Below are positions 54,300 to 64,000 of a stretch of DNA of 64,000 bases, piece after piece. The first letter of the stretch is position 1. Each line of letters begins with the position of its first letter. The stretch spans positions 19,944-83,943 of the forward strand of contig JAHFWL010000225.1 in the NCBI GenBank assembly GCA_021292165.1. Reading direction: 5' to 3'. The stretch comes from Shinisaurus crocodilurus. Taxonomy: Eukaryota > Chordata > Lepidosauria > Squamata > Shinisauridae. Made by a program: the position numbers and the translations under genes. The notes under the pieces are model-generated. The model ran no database searches. It saw nothing but the letters and a program-made list of their open reading frames with translations, and had not been told where the DNA came from.

Positions 54300-54640
54300 C
54301 CGTTGTTGTTATTAAAATTTATATACCGCTTTCCACACAGGTATCAAACTAGTGAACATAAAACGTAACATCATCAAAACAACCATAAAGTATAACAATA
54401 AAACAACACAATAATAAAAAATACATTACTCAGCAGTAAAACCACACACTCTACTGTGTGCCGCAGACCATAGCTGGCTGGGTCAGACTGCAGGAAAAGC
54501 CTGTGCAAAGAGGTGGGTGTTGCGAAGACATCTAAACATCAGAACTGGGGGGGGGGGGGGCGGGTAGTGACAGTTGGTAAAAGCATTCCAGAGGCTGGGT
54601 GTTGCAACGCTCAATGCTCTACTGCAAGTGCTCCTGAGGC
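54300..54640 (-). mobile_element. LINE 3' end, L2-like
   Basis: Reverse text GGAAAGCGGTATATAAATTT at the tail and GGAATGCTTTTACC upstream are L2-like; a G-run lies at about 54548-54560. Confidence 0.4.
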
Positions 54641-54802
54641 AAACATATCACACCACATATGTTCTCTTTTAAACAGATTTTGGAGTTCTCCTCCAACATC
54701 AGTAGAGTAGACAGATCGCAGTTATAAACTCTGTTCTGACAGTTTCCAGTGGAACAGTAGCTTATGTACCCCAGAACAAATTGGGTGCTTAAATTATGAC
54801 AG

Positions 54803-54824
54803 GGTGTGTGTGTGTGTGTGTGTG

Positions 54825-54864
<40 letters not shown>

Positions 54865-54885
54865 ATCTATCTATCTATCTATCTA
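54803..54885. repeat. TG/TCTG/TCTA compound microsatellite
   Basis: (TG)n, then (TCTG)n, then (ATCT)n, in three uninterrupted blocks. Confidence 0.9.
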
Positions 54886-55444
54886 TGATTTTTTTGCTTA
54901 GGGCAGGTTGTCGACTTGTAAAGAGTGATTCTGAAATTCTGGTTTTAACCTTGTTCCTTGGTTTGTCCCATTGATCCACTTCAATCTAATATGAAAAGAC
55001 AGCTTTTGTGAGCCATGCTGCTAAGAAACAAAGTAAAGCACTAGCAAGCAATCAGGAATGCCAAACACCCACAGCCCCATACAAAGAACAAGGAGTCAAT
55101 AATGGAAACAGCAACGCTCTTGTAGAATTGCTTTGCACCCAAGGGTGAAACAACAGGCTCCAATCAATAACAGACTGGTTGTTGTAGCATCTTCTGAATA
55201 CCCTATTCCTCTAAATGTGAACCACCACCCCACACTATCCGATTAGACCAGCCAAGGGGGTTGAAGATAGCTTAACTTGGGCTTTAATGAGCTGGGTCCT
55301 CCTGTACTCTCATCTATCTTACAGAAGTCCAAAGTGCAGGTCTGCACCATCTCTCTGCATGCACACAACCTCTGTCCAGCTGTTTTGCTCAGAGGTTGGT
55401 GCCAGCCCTGATGTTCCCCCTTTTTCAGCTGATATTAGTTAGAG
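54886..55444. other. Single-copy sequence
   Basis: Nothing recognised. Confidence 0.35.
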
Positions 55445-55555
55445 CAGCCTGCCCCAACATGGTGCCTTCCAGAGGTTTTGGACCACAACTCCCAGCATTC
55501 CTGACCATTGGCCATGCTAGCTGGGGCTGATTGCTGGCCAGATTGGGGAAGGCTG
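55445..55555. mobile_element. Palindromic hAT-type MITE
   Basis: CAGCCTGCCCCAACATGG to GATTGGGGAAGGCTG. Flanks AGTTAGAG and GGTTAGGG match at six of eight bases. Confidence 0.6.
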
Positions 55556-55667
55556 GGTTAGGGCTTGTGGGTTTCTTAGCCAGTCCCCTCCTCTCTTGTG
55601 TTGCACCTTTCATCTGTAAGCTTTGCAGTTGGAAGCTAGAATATGAACAGATCTAGTAATGTTTTAG

Positions 55668-55671
<4 letters not shown>

Positions 55672-55700
<29 letters not shown>
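55672..55700. repeat. (CA)n microsatellite
   Basis: CA repeats. Confidence 0.85.
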
Positions 55701-55701
<1 letters not shown>

Positions 55702-55789
55702 TAGTACATGTCATTTGCTTGCAAAAAATATATATTAAAATTAAAATCCATAGTAGCCATTCTCACTTTTCATTTTAGCATAATAAAAT

Positions 55790-55912
55790 GAGCTTGGCAC
55801 AGGGCATTTCCTGGGGATTAATGGCTGTCTGAGGTTAATGGCCCTTGGCTACACTCTGGGCCGTCAACTCCTCCCAGCTGGTCATTAATCCACAGGAAAT
55901 GCCCAGCACCAA
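55790..55912. repeat. Inverted repeat with TAATCC and TTTCCTG words
   Basis: Arms 55802-55823 and 55883-55904 are reverse complements at 21 of 22 positions (GGGCATTTCCTG, GGATTAATG). The similarity continues weakly outward (CTTGG on each side). No terminal duplication was found. Confidence 0.65.
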
Positions 55913-56940
55913 GATGATTATAGCTTTATTTGGGTTCTTCTTTCAGAGTAGAATACGGGAGCCTTCTGTGCTCTAAATGCACGAAAACCCTGCTGCTCTT
56001 AGTCACATTTAGAGTGTACAGTGCTGTATCCTTTAACATTTGCTGATATTTCCACTTAGTGGCAACCCGAGAGTGCTGTGCTTTAGAGGCTTTAAAAATA
56101 AATACAGGACCCAGAGATCTGTTGGAGAATGAGCACGCTATCTGGCTGTTAGCTGAAAAAACTGATTGAGGCTTCTTACCAATGTAGGCTACATCTGTGT
56201 ACTAGAGCTCAAAGATCTCACGAGTTCTGCTTCCTTCAAAATCCATGTCAGCAACAACCGCACAACCCCTAGAGATTTATCTTTGACATGGATTTTTAAT
56301 TGCAAAAAAAGAGAGATGTTTTGTTTTCAGATAACTGAGAGAGTTTCACCCATTACACTGATGCGAAGAAAGCAGTAAGGAAGTGCCCTCTTCCATCAAT
56401 GTTGTGCCCCAAAATGCTATCAGTTTAATATTGCTGAACAATACTGTCTACATGTGGACATAACACTGAACTCTGGTTTAGCGTTATGAGTATACACCAT
56501 GGTGAGATTCCGGCTTGCACCTACCCCTTCTCTCCGTTGCATATATGGGAAGAAATTGTTAGGCTTCCAGTCATGTGTTGCAGCAAACTGCACTTTCCTG
56601 TTTTGTCTGAACACAGAAAAATAATTTGCGCAAAACCACAATTTCCTGTATTTGGGCAGGAAACTGTGATTTGTTACAAATTCTTACCAGAAGCTTCACA
56701 TTTCCTCCACGCACACATGGAGGAGTGTGCTAGCCTGAGGGTTGCTATGACCTTGCAATGCCAAGCCATGGTTAAGCACAAACCTAGAGTAATATTTTGC
56801 ATCCAGTTTTTATATCAAGGACATAGAGCTCTCTTCTGTAGCTACTATACATGTACAGGTGGTGGCATTTGTTGAGAGTTGTGTGCTCTGAGTTGGCAAC
56901 CTGAAAGGAAGGAGTGGGTTTTATTTTTACCTCCCTTACA
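55913..56940. other. Single-copy sequence
   Basis: No gene was recognised. The forward 129-codon and reverse 73-codon frames near 56420-56875 have no family features. Confidence 0.4.
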
Positions 56941-56944
56941 ATCA

Positions 56945-57285
56945 AGCAGCATTGTGTACGAGACAATATTGTGGCACCCCATCTATGGAATCAGCTTCCC
57001 AAAGAGGTGCGCCTGGCGCCTACCCTTTATTCTTTCAGGTGCCAGGTGAAGACCTTTTTATTTGCTCAATATTTTAATGGTTGATTTTATTCATTTTATT
57101 ATCACCACTGTACCTCTGGATTGAATTTATTCTGGCTGCTTTGTTTTGATTATATTACACTTTAATATGTCTCTGTTTTTATTTTATTATTGTTGATGTT
57201 TTTGTTTTAGTGTTGCTTTGTTTTGTAAACCGCCCAGGGAGCCTTTTGGCTGATGGGCGGTGAATAAATAGATTAAATAAATAAA
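56945..57285 (+). mobile_element. L2-type LINE 3' end
   Basis: TATGGAATCAGCTTCCCAAA then GTAAACCGCCCAGGGAGCC and GATGGGCGGTGAATAAATAG, with an (AAATA)n tail. Coding is frameshifted. Confidence 0.7.
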
Positions 57286-57481
57286 TATCCATTCACTAAT
57301 GGATGAAGTGGGATTATATAAGGCCTTGGAAAAGAAAGGAAAGGCTTTTTATGCTGCTGCAAGCAAACATTTCCAGTGATATGATACACTTATCCAATAT
57401 CATATGTAGGCTAAGCAAGCAGGACATAGTAAAGACAAAAATGATTATAGCAAATGACTACATGACTAAGATACACCTGAG

Positions 57482-57627
57482 CAGTGCTTTTTTTCTGGAG
57501 AAAAGGGTACCGGAACTCTTGGATTACATTTCCTCGGGAGTAGATGGTGATTAAATTGTAATGCAATTAATAGAAGAAAAGGTGCTGGAACTCAGTTCCA
57601 GTGAGTTCCACCAGAAAAAAAGCCCTG
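57482..57627. mobile_element. Palindromic hAT-type MITE with exact 8-bp duplication
   Basis: 146 bp: CAGTGCTTTTTTTCTGG and, inverted, CAGGGCTTTTTTTCTGG. CACCTGAG flanks both sides (57474-57481 and 57628-57635). Confidence 0.8.
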
Positions 57628-57778
57628 CACCTGAGTAAGATAACTTGGTCATGAAATGTGTGCATTTAGGATCTTTGGAGAAGGCAACAACTGGGTCACC
57701 ATTATAGAAACAGCCATGTTTCCCCACTCCCACAGAGAGAAATATTCGAAGGGTGACTATACCAAACCTGGCTGTTAA

Positions 57779-58483
57779 CAGGGATGGGGACTCGGACTCG
57801 AGGACTCGACTCGTGAGTCGGACTGAGTCCCCCCTCTGACTCGAGTCAGACTCGAGTCCCAATATTTTTAATGGAACTCGAGACTCGACTCAGGACTCAA
57901 GACTCGACTCAGGACTCGAGACCAAGGACTCGTGTTCCAAAATCGTGTTCCTCAAATGCAACATGGATAGGTTTTAGGAAGTACAGCAAGTTTATTTTTT
58001 AAAATCATTTTCCTAAAATGCAACCTTTCAGACATTTTGGGTTTGGCTGCCTCTGCCTGCCTGTTTGGGGTTCCCAGCCTCCTCTGCCTGCCTGGTCTCT
58101 TCTTAACCAGTTCCACAGTTTGAATTGTCCAAGACAAAGGCGTCTGCCTGCCTGTTTTGGGGTTCCCTGCCTCCTCTGCTGGTCTGGTTATTTTGGGTTT
58201 GTCTGCCTGGTCTGTTCTTGCCAAAATCAGTTGCAGAGTTTTGAAATAAAAAGGCACACTTGTGCCTAGAATTTATTTAAGCCACACATCTGAAGTAGCC
58301 TTATTTTGTTGGGGGGGAAACCCATTGATTTTAATAGGGACTCGTGGAGTCAGCTTTGGGAGTGACTCGTGACTCGTGAGTCACCATTTTGGACCAAGGA
58401 CTCAGACTCGGACTTGAGACCCGGATCCAAAGACTCGTTACTCAACTCGTGACTCGAAACCAAGGACTCTTCAACATCCATGG
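57779..58483. mobile_element. DNA element with GACTC arrays at both ends
   Basis: Starts CAGGGATGGGGACTCGG and ends near CAACATCCATG. GACTC or GAGTC occurs at least 17 times in the left ~155 bp and 10 times in the right ~130 bp. The middle has two diverged direct repeats with CTGCCTGCCTGTTT and GGGGTTCCC. No transposase frame. Confidence 0.6.
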
Positions 58484-58639
58484 TCATTCCAACCTGTAAC
58501 ATTCTCAACCAACAGGGAATTTTATATAGGAGAACAGTATTCTACATTACAGTGGATAGTACTTTATTTGAGGGTGTCCTCTCTTTGAAGGGCTGTCCAG
58601 TTTGATGTGTTTTCTGAATTGACAGACCCTGGTTACAGC

Positions 58640-58815
58640 TTTTGCTCTGCACTCCTTGTGGGCTTCCAGATGCATCTGGCTGGCCACTGTAGGGCTAGTC
58701 AGTGCTCTCCAACCTTGGCTGGGGCATGCTGGGAGTTGTAGGCCAAAAACATCTGGGGACCCAAGGTTGGAGAACACTGGGCTAGATGGATCTTTGGTCC
58801 TATCAGCAGGGCTCT
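58640..58815 (+). mobile_element. CR1 LINE 3' end with nested hAT MITE
   Basis: CTTGTGGGCTTCCAGATGCA before and GGCTAGATGGATCTTTGGTC after the insert. Confidence 0.6.
58700..58779. mobile_element. Palindromic hAT-type MITE, internally deleted
   Basis: An 80-bp member of the 135-bp family of 25127 and 60258 that lost most of one arm. Flanks GGCTAGT and GGCTAGAT are a near duplication. Confidence 0.7.
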
Positions 58816-58827
58816 CTCAATTAAAAT

Positions 58828-58850
58828 ACACACACACACACACACACACC
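58828..58850. repeat. (CA)n microsatellite
   Basis: CA repeats just after the CR1 end. Confidence 0.8.
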
Positions 58851-58946
58851 ATTAAAAAAAAATCAATTTAATACTAATAACAAATAGAAGAGGAATACAG
58901 AAAACTCAAGATCAGTTTTCCAGGCATAAAAGCTTACATAAATAAA

Positions 58947-58948
<2 letters not shown>

Positions 58949-58995
<47 letters not shown>

Positions 58996-58996
58996 T
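58949..58996. repeat. (ATT)n microsatellite
   Basis: About 15 ATT units. Confidence 0.9.
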
Positions 58997-59843
58997 TTAC
59001 CAGCCTTTGGAAAGAAACCAGTAAGTGAGCTAGTTGGTAGTAGTAAGATGGGTGAATGAGTTATTCACACTTCTTTGCCAACCCTGAAAGGAGAATTATA
59101 AACAGAATCTGAGGCTAGCAAGGTCTTGTTTTCCTCAAGTTATCTATAATTTAGGATCTTCCTTCAATTCCCACCAGGCCCCTCGGAACATATTTATTTA
59201 GCTTCACCAAGCTTGGTTGGTAGGTAATAAACATTGCAGTTCAAGTTTGTGAACTTTGGATGTCAGAGGCTCAGATCTCCCAATAAAGAACACTTCCTCT
59301 TGTAATTAAACTTTAGATGGGTCAGTTTACCTTCCTGACCTGTAAGCAGCTCGACTTGACTTCTGTCACACTTGACGTCTTTGTAAAGAATGACCTCCTG
59401 GTCATGCTGGCATTAATGAACTGTTAAAATAAGACCTTGTGTAAAATGGGCAGTCATATAACTCAAACAATATGCATTTTAGAAGCGTTAAATGTGAGAA
59501 AAATACAGAGCCCTTCACTTTTCTTGTTTTAACACAGCTTCCCCATATCCAGCAAACAAGCACTCTTCATGTTCTTTTAGGTAGTTCAGAAATCCAGGGA
59601 CTCTTGTGCAACTACAATAGAGCGTGCCTCTTTCTTTGCAAAAATATTTTACAGCTGAATGGAACATCACTTTCCCTATTTATTCATCATTACTCATTTG
59701 TGACAGGGAGCACTATTTTTATAATATTACCTACCACCACCACCACCACCACCACACACACACAGACACAAATACATCCCCATGTTCTATTTTTAGAGTA
59801 CTTCTTAAATTTGGCTCTTGCCTTCACCTTTAGAAGAGTGGCT
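58997..59843. other. Single-copy sequence
   Basis: No gene was recognised. (CCA)n then (CA)n near 59731-59765 gives a His/Thr-rich frame. Confidence 0.4.
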
Positions 59844-59845
59844 TA

Positions 59846-60410
59846 GGACACAATCCTATGGTGATGGCCATAAGCTCCCAAACCCGGAGGCTTACAGTCA
59901 TTCAGTGCTGAGTGGGAGGAGCGGTGGGGGTGATCTCTGCCTCCCCATCCTCCTGCCCTGCATTTCTCGCTAGATGGACTTTTTTGCCCGCTTTCTGGAG
60001 TGTCTCAGAGGGGGAGTGTCTCAGAGGGGGAGAGGCGCCAGTCTCTTCCCCTCCCTGCCTCCCAAAACCTCCCCTTCCCCCCCCTCTCCAAAGTTGTTTT
60101 CCTGACCTCGGAGAGCAGCCGGCATGGTTATTTCCATTGTGGCTGCAAGGGTGTGTGTGGCAGAGCTCCAATGCCCAGGTCGGAGTGCTGTCTCTGACCT
60201 TGGATCTGGGAATCTGAACTATCCTATGGCCCCTCAGATGCTGTCTAGGGGCTATAGCAGTGTTCTCCAGCCTTGGGTCCCCAGATGTTTTTGGCCTACA
60301 ACTCCCAGCATGCCCCAGCTGGCGTAGCCGGCTGGGGCATGCTGGGAGTTGTAGGCCAAAAACATCTGGGGACCCAAGGCTGGAGAACACTGGGCTATAG
60401 GATTGGTCCC
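59846..60410 (-). mobile_element. Harbinger-like element, copy G, with nested hAT
   Basis: GGACACAATCCTATGG and, inverted, GGGACCAATCCTATAG ends. TTA lies outside both ends (59843-59845 and 60411-60413). The net length without the nested hAT and its duplication is about 422 bp. The subterminal TATGGCCCCTCAGATGCTGTCTAGGGGC matches copy A in reverse order. Confidence 0.65.
60258..60392. mobile_element. Palindromic hAT-type MITE with exact 8-bp duplication
   Basis: 135 bp, near-perfect palindrome. GGCTATAG flanks both sides (60250-60257 and 60393-60400). Nested in Harbinger-like copy G, therefore younger than it. Confidence 0.9.
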
Positions 60411-60609
60411 TTACATAAGGAAGTGCCCTCCTTGTAAAGCTGGGGCTCTCAACCAGGGGGGAATTCCCCCCCAGGGGGGGGAATTGTAGGGTTTCCGGGG
60501 GGGGGGAATTGGGACCACAGGCTCAAACTGTTGGAATACTGATCTTTCTACAAATTACAATTCTACATGATTGTACATCATCTACAGGACATCACACTTT
60601 ATTGTATTT

Positions 60610-61856
60610 TATTTATTTATTTATTACATTTATCAATCGCCCATCTGGCCGGTCACCCGGCCACCCTGGGCGATGTACAATTAAAATACAATAAAACACA
60701 ATAAAATATAATAATTAAAACAATATTAAAAAATTCTCATTAAAAACCTAACCCACCCCATATTCCCGCCTGAACAGCCATGTTTTTAATGCACGGCGGA
60801 AGCTCATCACGGAGGGGGCATGGCGAAGGTCACTAGGGAGGGAGTTCCATAATGTGGGGGCCGCCACAGAGAAGGCCCTCTTCCTAGTCCCCACCAGCCT
60901 GGCTGCTCTGGCTGATGGGATAAGGAGAAGGCCGTCCGTGGCAGACCTTGTTGAGCGGCCTACTTGATGTTGCTGGAGGCGCTCCTTGAGATAAGCTGGG
61001 CCGGAGCCGTGTAGGGTTTTAAAGGTCAAAACCAACACCTTGAATTCGGCTCGGCAAGCAACTGGTAGCCAGTGCAACTCTTTAAGCACTGGCGTGATGT
61101 GATCACGCCGGCGGCTGCCCTTAATCAGGCGAGCCGCCGCGTTCTGTACCAGCTGAAGCTTCCGGACCGTCTTCAAGGGTAACCCCACGTAGAGCGCATT
61201 ACAGTAGTCTAGGCGAGAGGAGACCAAGGCATGAACCACTGATGGGAGCAGGTGATTAGGAAGGTAGGGGCGCAGCTGCCGTATCAGATGGAGTTGATAC
61301 AGCGCCGCCCAGCTCACAGCTGCCACCTGAGCCTCCATGGACAGCTGGGAGTCTAGAATGACCCCCAAGCTGCGGACCTGGTCCTTCAGGGGTAGATGTA
61401 CCCCATTCAGCACCAGGTCAACATCCCCTAACCTCCCTTGTCCCCCACCAGAAGTACCTCGGTCTTGTCGGGGTTCAGCTTCAGCATATTCCTTCCATCC
61501 AGCCAGCCACTGACCAGGCACTTGGACAGGGTTTCAACGGCCAACCTCGGTGAGGACTTAAAACAGAGGTAGAGCTGCGTGTCATCCGCATACTGATGAC
61601 ACTGCACCCCAAACCTCCTGATGATAGCTCCCAGCGGCTTGAGGTAGATGTTGAATAACATCGGGGAGAGGATGGAACCCTGCGGCACTCCACAAGTGAG
61701 CAGCCGAGGGTCCGAAGCCTCCTCCCCGAGAACTACCCTCTGATACCTTCCAGAGAGGAAGGACCGGAACCACTGCAATACAGTGCCTCCTAAGCCCAAC
61801 CCCTCCAGACGGTCCAGGAGGATACCGTGGTCAACGGTATGGCACAGATTAAGTCA
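60610..61856 (-). mobile_element. L2-clade LINE, longest copy
   Basis: Reverse strand. Longer 5' extent than the other two copies, reaching the region just before LLDRLEGLGLGG. It ends TGTACATCGCCCAGGGTGGC with an (AAATA)n tail. Confidence 0.85.
60748..61856 (-). pseudogene. L2 ORF2 reverse transcriptase fragment, frameshifted
   Basis: Two overlapping frames (61799-61428 and 61521-60748) form one broken ORF. The first holds FRSFLSGRYQRVVLG, CGVPQGSILSPMLFNIYL (RT fingers/palm) and YADDTQLY (palm catalytic motif). A frame change lies between about 61430 and 61520, where WLDGRN replaces WMGRN. Upstream of 61799 the sequence is out of frame with the expected FDTVDHGILL text. Non-functional but recent. 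Confidence 0.8.
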
Positions 61857-61947
61857 GACAATCCTGGAAAGGGGGGTGGAATGACATTCTGACATATGGT
61901 GAAAGGGGTGCATGGGGCAAAAAAGGTTGAGAACCACTGTTGTAAAG

Positions 61948-62470
61948 TGTTTGACTTACTTGAAGAAATAAGGTATGCTCATTGTTTTTTCCTTTCAGTC
62001 TTAACTTCATTTATTATTATTTATTTTAACTTCTTTTTAGACCACCTTTAAGGGTAGAACCCTCTCAAGGCAGTGTACAAGATAAAAACAGTACAGTGTA
62101 AAATAACTATGTTAACATTCAATGAAAATATAAAACATTCTATAAAAATGTAATGTATCTTATTGAACATAAATGTTGTATTTCTCAGTCTTCATTTAAA
62201 AAAAAAAAAAGAAGGTTAAATGCGGAGTAGTCCATCTTTTAGCTTTTACTTGTCATCATTTAGAAAATGAAAATAAAAGTGGGCCATATTTCACCATCGC
62301 AAAAGCTCCTGAGCTAAATTGCACCATCGCATGCAGCCTGGCCTTGTTTCCAGATGTCAATGCATTCAGGTGGTCGTCTACAGTAGAGAAGCCTAATGTA
62401 CACAGCAAAGTCCCTGCAAGCAGAGTAGGGACTTTCCATACAATCTTAGTAGCATTTTAGCTTAGGAAAA
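61948..62470. other. Intergenic sequence with an L2-like tail
   Basis: 62005-62110 reads like a reverse LINE 3' tail (CACTGCCTTGAGAGGGTTCT). No gene was recognised. Confidence 0.35.
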
Positions 62471-62471
62471 A

Positions 62472-62932
62472 ATGGTCATAGGGTGGCAGAGATATGGTAG
62501 GGGTGCATAAAACCATGCATGGTGTGGATAGGGAGAGTTTTTCTCCCTCTCTCATAATATGAGAATCTGGAGATTCAGGACAGATAAAAGGAAGTACTTC
62601 TTCACACAGTGCATAGATAAACTATGGAATACATTACCACAAGATGCAGTGATGGCCACCAACTTGGATGGCTTTAACAGGGGATTAGACACATTCATGG
62701 ACAATATGGCTACCAATGGCTACTAGTCATGATGGCTATGTATTACCTCCAGTATCAGAGGTGGTATGCCTCTCAATAATAGTAGCTGGGGAACACAAAC
62801 AGGAGGGTGCTATTGTGCACATGGGTTTCTCATACACATTTAGTTGGCCAATGTAGGAACAGGATGCTGATCTAGATAGGCCTTTGGTCTGATCCAGCTT
62901 GGGTCTTCTTATGCTCTTATGCAAAACACTCA
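62472..62932 (+). mobile_element. CR1-type LINE 3' end
   Basis: CATGCATGGTGTGGATAGGG, TTTTTCTCCCTCTCTCATAA, CTTGGATGGCTTTAACAGG, CTGATCTAGATAGGCC, ending TTCTTATGCTCTTATG. Same text as the CR1 at 7784-8805 but uninterrupted. Confidence 0.75.
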
Positions 62933-63239
62933 GGCTTCATACCTTGACCCTTTCATTTCCTCCTCCTGTCTGTGGGACTCCTTCTCACATGACACTGCTG
63001 TAGCATTGCTTCTTCCTGGTCCCGTCAGGAAGTGCTGACCGACCACTGCCCCACATGGCAAGTCATATCACTACAGCTTCTCAGTAAAGAAGCTTCTGGA
63101 CTGACTGTGCCCGGGCAGCCTATTGGCTTCTCCCAGGCAGGAAGGAAAATAAGAGGGGCTTCCTTTCTCCATAGAACTTTGCTTGCGCAAAGATTGAGAT
63201 GGGAGGCCCTTCTCCAAGCACACTGGGTACATTATGAGA

Positions 63240-63474
63240 GCCAGTGTGGCGTAGTGGTTAGAGTGTTGGACTGGGAATCGGGAGATCCGGGGTTCTAGTC
63301 CCCGCTCGGCCATGAAACTCACTGGGTGACTTTGGGCCAGTCACTGACTCTCAGCCTCACCTACCTCACAGGGTTGTGGTGAGGACAAAATGGAGAGGAT
63401 TATGCAAGCCGCCTTGGGTTCCTTGCAGGAAAAAAGGCGGAGTATAAATATAATAAATAAATAAATAAATAAAT
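63240..63474 (+). mobile_element. Sauria-type SINE
   Basis: Full-length copy with intact box text. ATTATG before (about 63231) and after (about 63474) may be a short duplication. Confidence 0.85.
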
Positions 63475-63499
63475 TATGTAACACGAAGGGAGGAAGTCC

Positions 63500-63815
63500 T
63501 CACAGTTGAGGTTCCCCAATTGTGGAGCCCCCTTCCCATGGAGGTGCAACTGACTCTGACATTTTATTCTTTTCAGCACCAGCTCAACCCCCTGCCTTTT
63601 CTTTTTTTCTTTTCTTTTTTTGGCCCAGCTTGGCTTTATTCAGTTGATATGAGCTGTCTGCTTATTGTATATTTTTTTTATGGTCATATGATGATGATGT
63701 TTTATTATTTTCATTGTATATTCTGAGACAATTTTGATAATACTCTTCTATATCACTCTGGTACCCAGAGGGATGAAGGGCAGCTTAAGAATATTTTAAT
63801 ACATAAATACATAAA
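63500..63815 (+). mobile_element. L2-type LINE 3' end
   Basis: CCAATTGTGGAGCCCCCTTC (the LWxxLP region) then a T-rich stretch and GGTACCCAGAGGGATGAAGG. Diverged. Confidence 0.5.
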
Positions 63816-64000
63816 AATAAGTCATGCGACCAGGTCTACCTGAGCATGTCTTGTGTTTCTGGACTTGCTCTTTGGTCCTGATACCTGGTTTACTCTCCAG
63901 TTCTGACTCCTGCTTCCTGGCACCTGGCTTGCTCCAGACTAGCCCAGCCCTGCCACCTCCACATCTACACTGTGAGCTCCTCCCATATGGCCTGTGGCAT

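Larger units (their letters stand above)
60440..61939. mobile_element. hAT-type element split by an L2
   Basis: CTCTCAACCAGG near the left edge and GGTTGAGAACCACTG at the right match the common CAGTGGTTCTCAACC terminus. TTGTAAAG flanks both sides (60432-60439 and 61940-61947). An L2 of about 1.25 kb is inserted in it. Confidence 0.7.

Overview
This window looks like squamate (lizard-type) nuclear DNA with no intact host gene. The lineage call rests on repeat content: twelve or more copies of a tRNA-headed SINE of the Sauria SINE type (A and B boxes, then a tail ending in a TATAAATA(AATAA)n run), L2-clade and CR1 LINE 3' ends, a tRNA-Ala-like SINE and many small hAT-type elements. No spliced gene, RNA gene, CRISPR array or prokaryotic feature can be supported. 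The only longer reading frames with recognisable protein features are fragments of retrotransposon reverse transcriptases. This is inferred from sequence patterns alone; no database search was possible.

Layout. 0-9 kb: a Harbinger-like element, SINEs, a 660-bp hAT element, and a tRNA-Ala SINE split by a solo LTR. 7.8-10.6 kb: a CR1 3' end split by an L2, then a TAGGGATG-ended DNA element split by another L2 that still carries a 298-codon open RT fragment. 10.6-30.9 kb: mostly single-copy AT-rich sequence with scattered MITEs, two abutting Harbinger-like copies at 14-15 kb, several strong inverted repeats (22.35, 24.27 and 25.13 kb) and two hammerhead-like retroelement ends (16.2 and 28.15 kb). 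30.9-31.7 kb: an old SINE interrupted by two hAT elements. 32-43 kb: more CR1/L2/SINE debris, an AT-rich block at 35.7-36.1 kb that resembles conserved non-coding DNA, a Tigger-like element, a Harbinger-like copy carrying a 5'-truncated L1, and a CpG-rich four-fold palindrome at 42.1 kb. 44.4-64 kb: a second GC-rich hAT, two more L2 copies with RT coding, a possible Ty3/Gypsy relic, a GACTC-array element at 57.8-58.5 kb, and a Harbinger-like copy at 59.8-60.4 kb with a palindromic hAT inside it.

Nothing here acts as a pathway. The window is best read as a gene desert or large intron whose repeats form a readable record of nested insertions. Exact target-site duplications fix several boundaries and superfamilies: 8 bp for hAT elements at 1966, 25127, 30955, 44438, 57482, 60258 and 60440; TAA or TTA for two Harbinger-like copies; TA for a Tigger-like element; 16 bp for an L1. 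Between the repeats, several single-copy blocks rich in ATTA, TAATCC and ATTTGCAT words could be long-range enhancers, but only cross-species alignment could show that.
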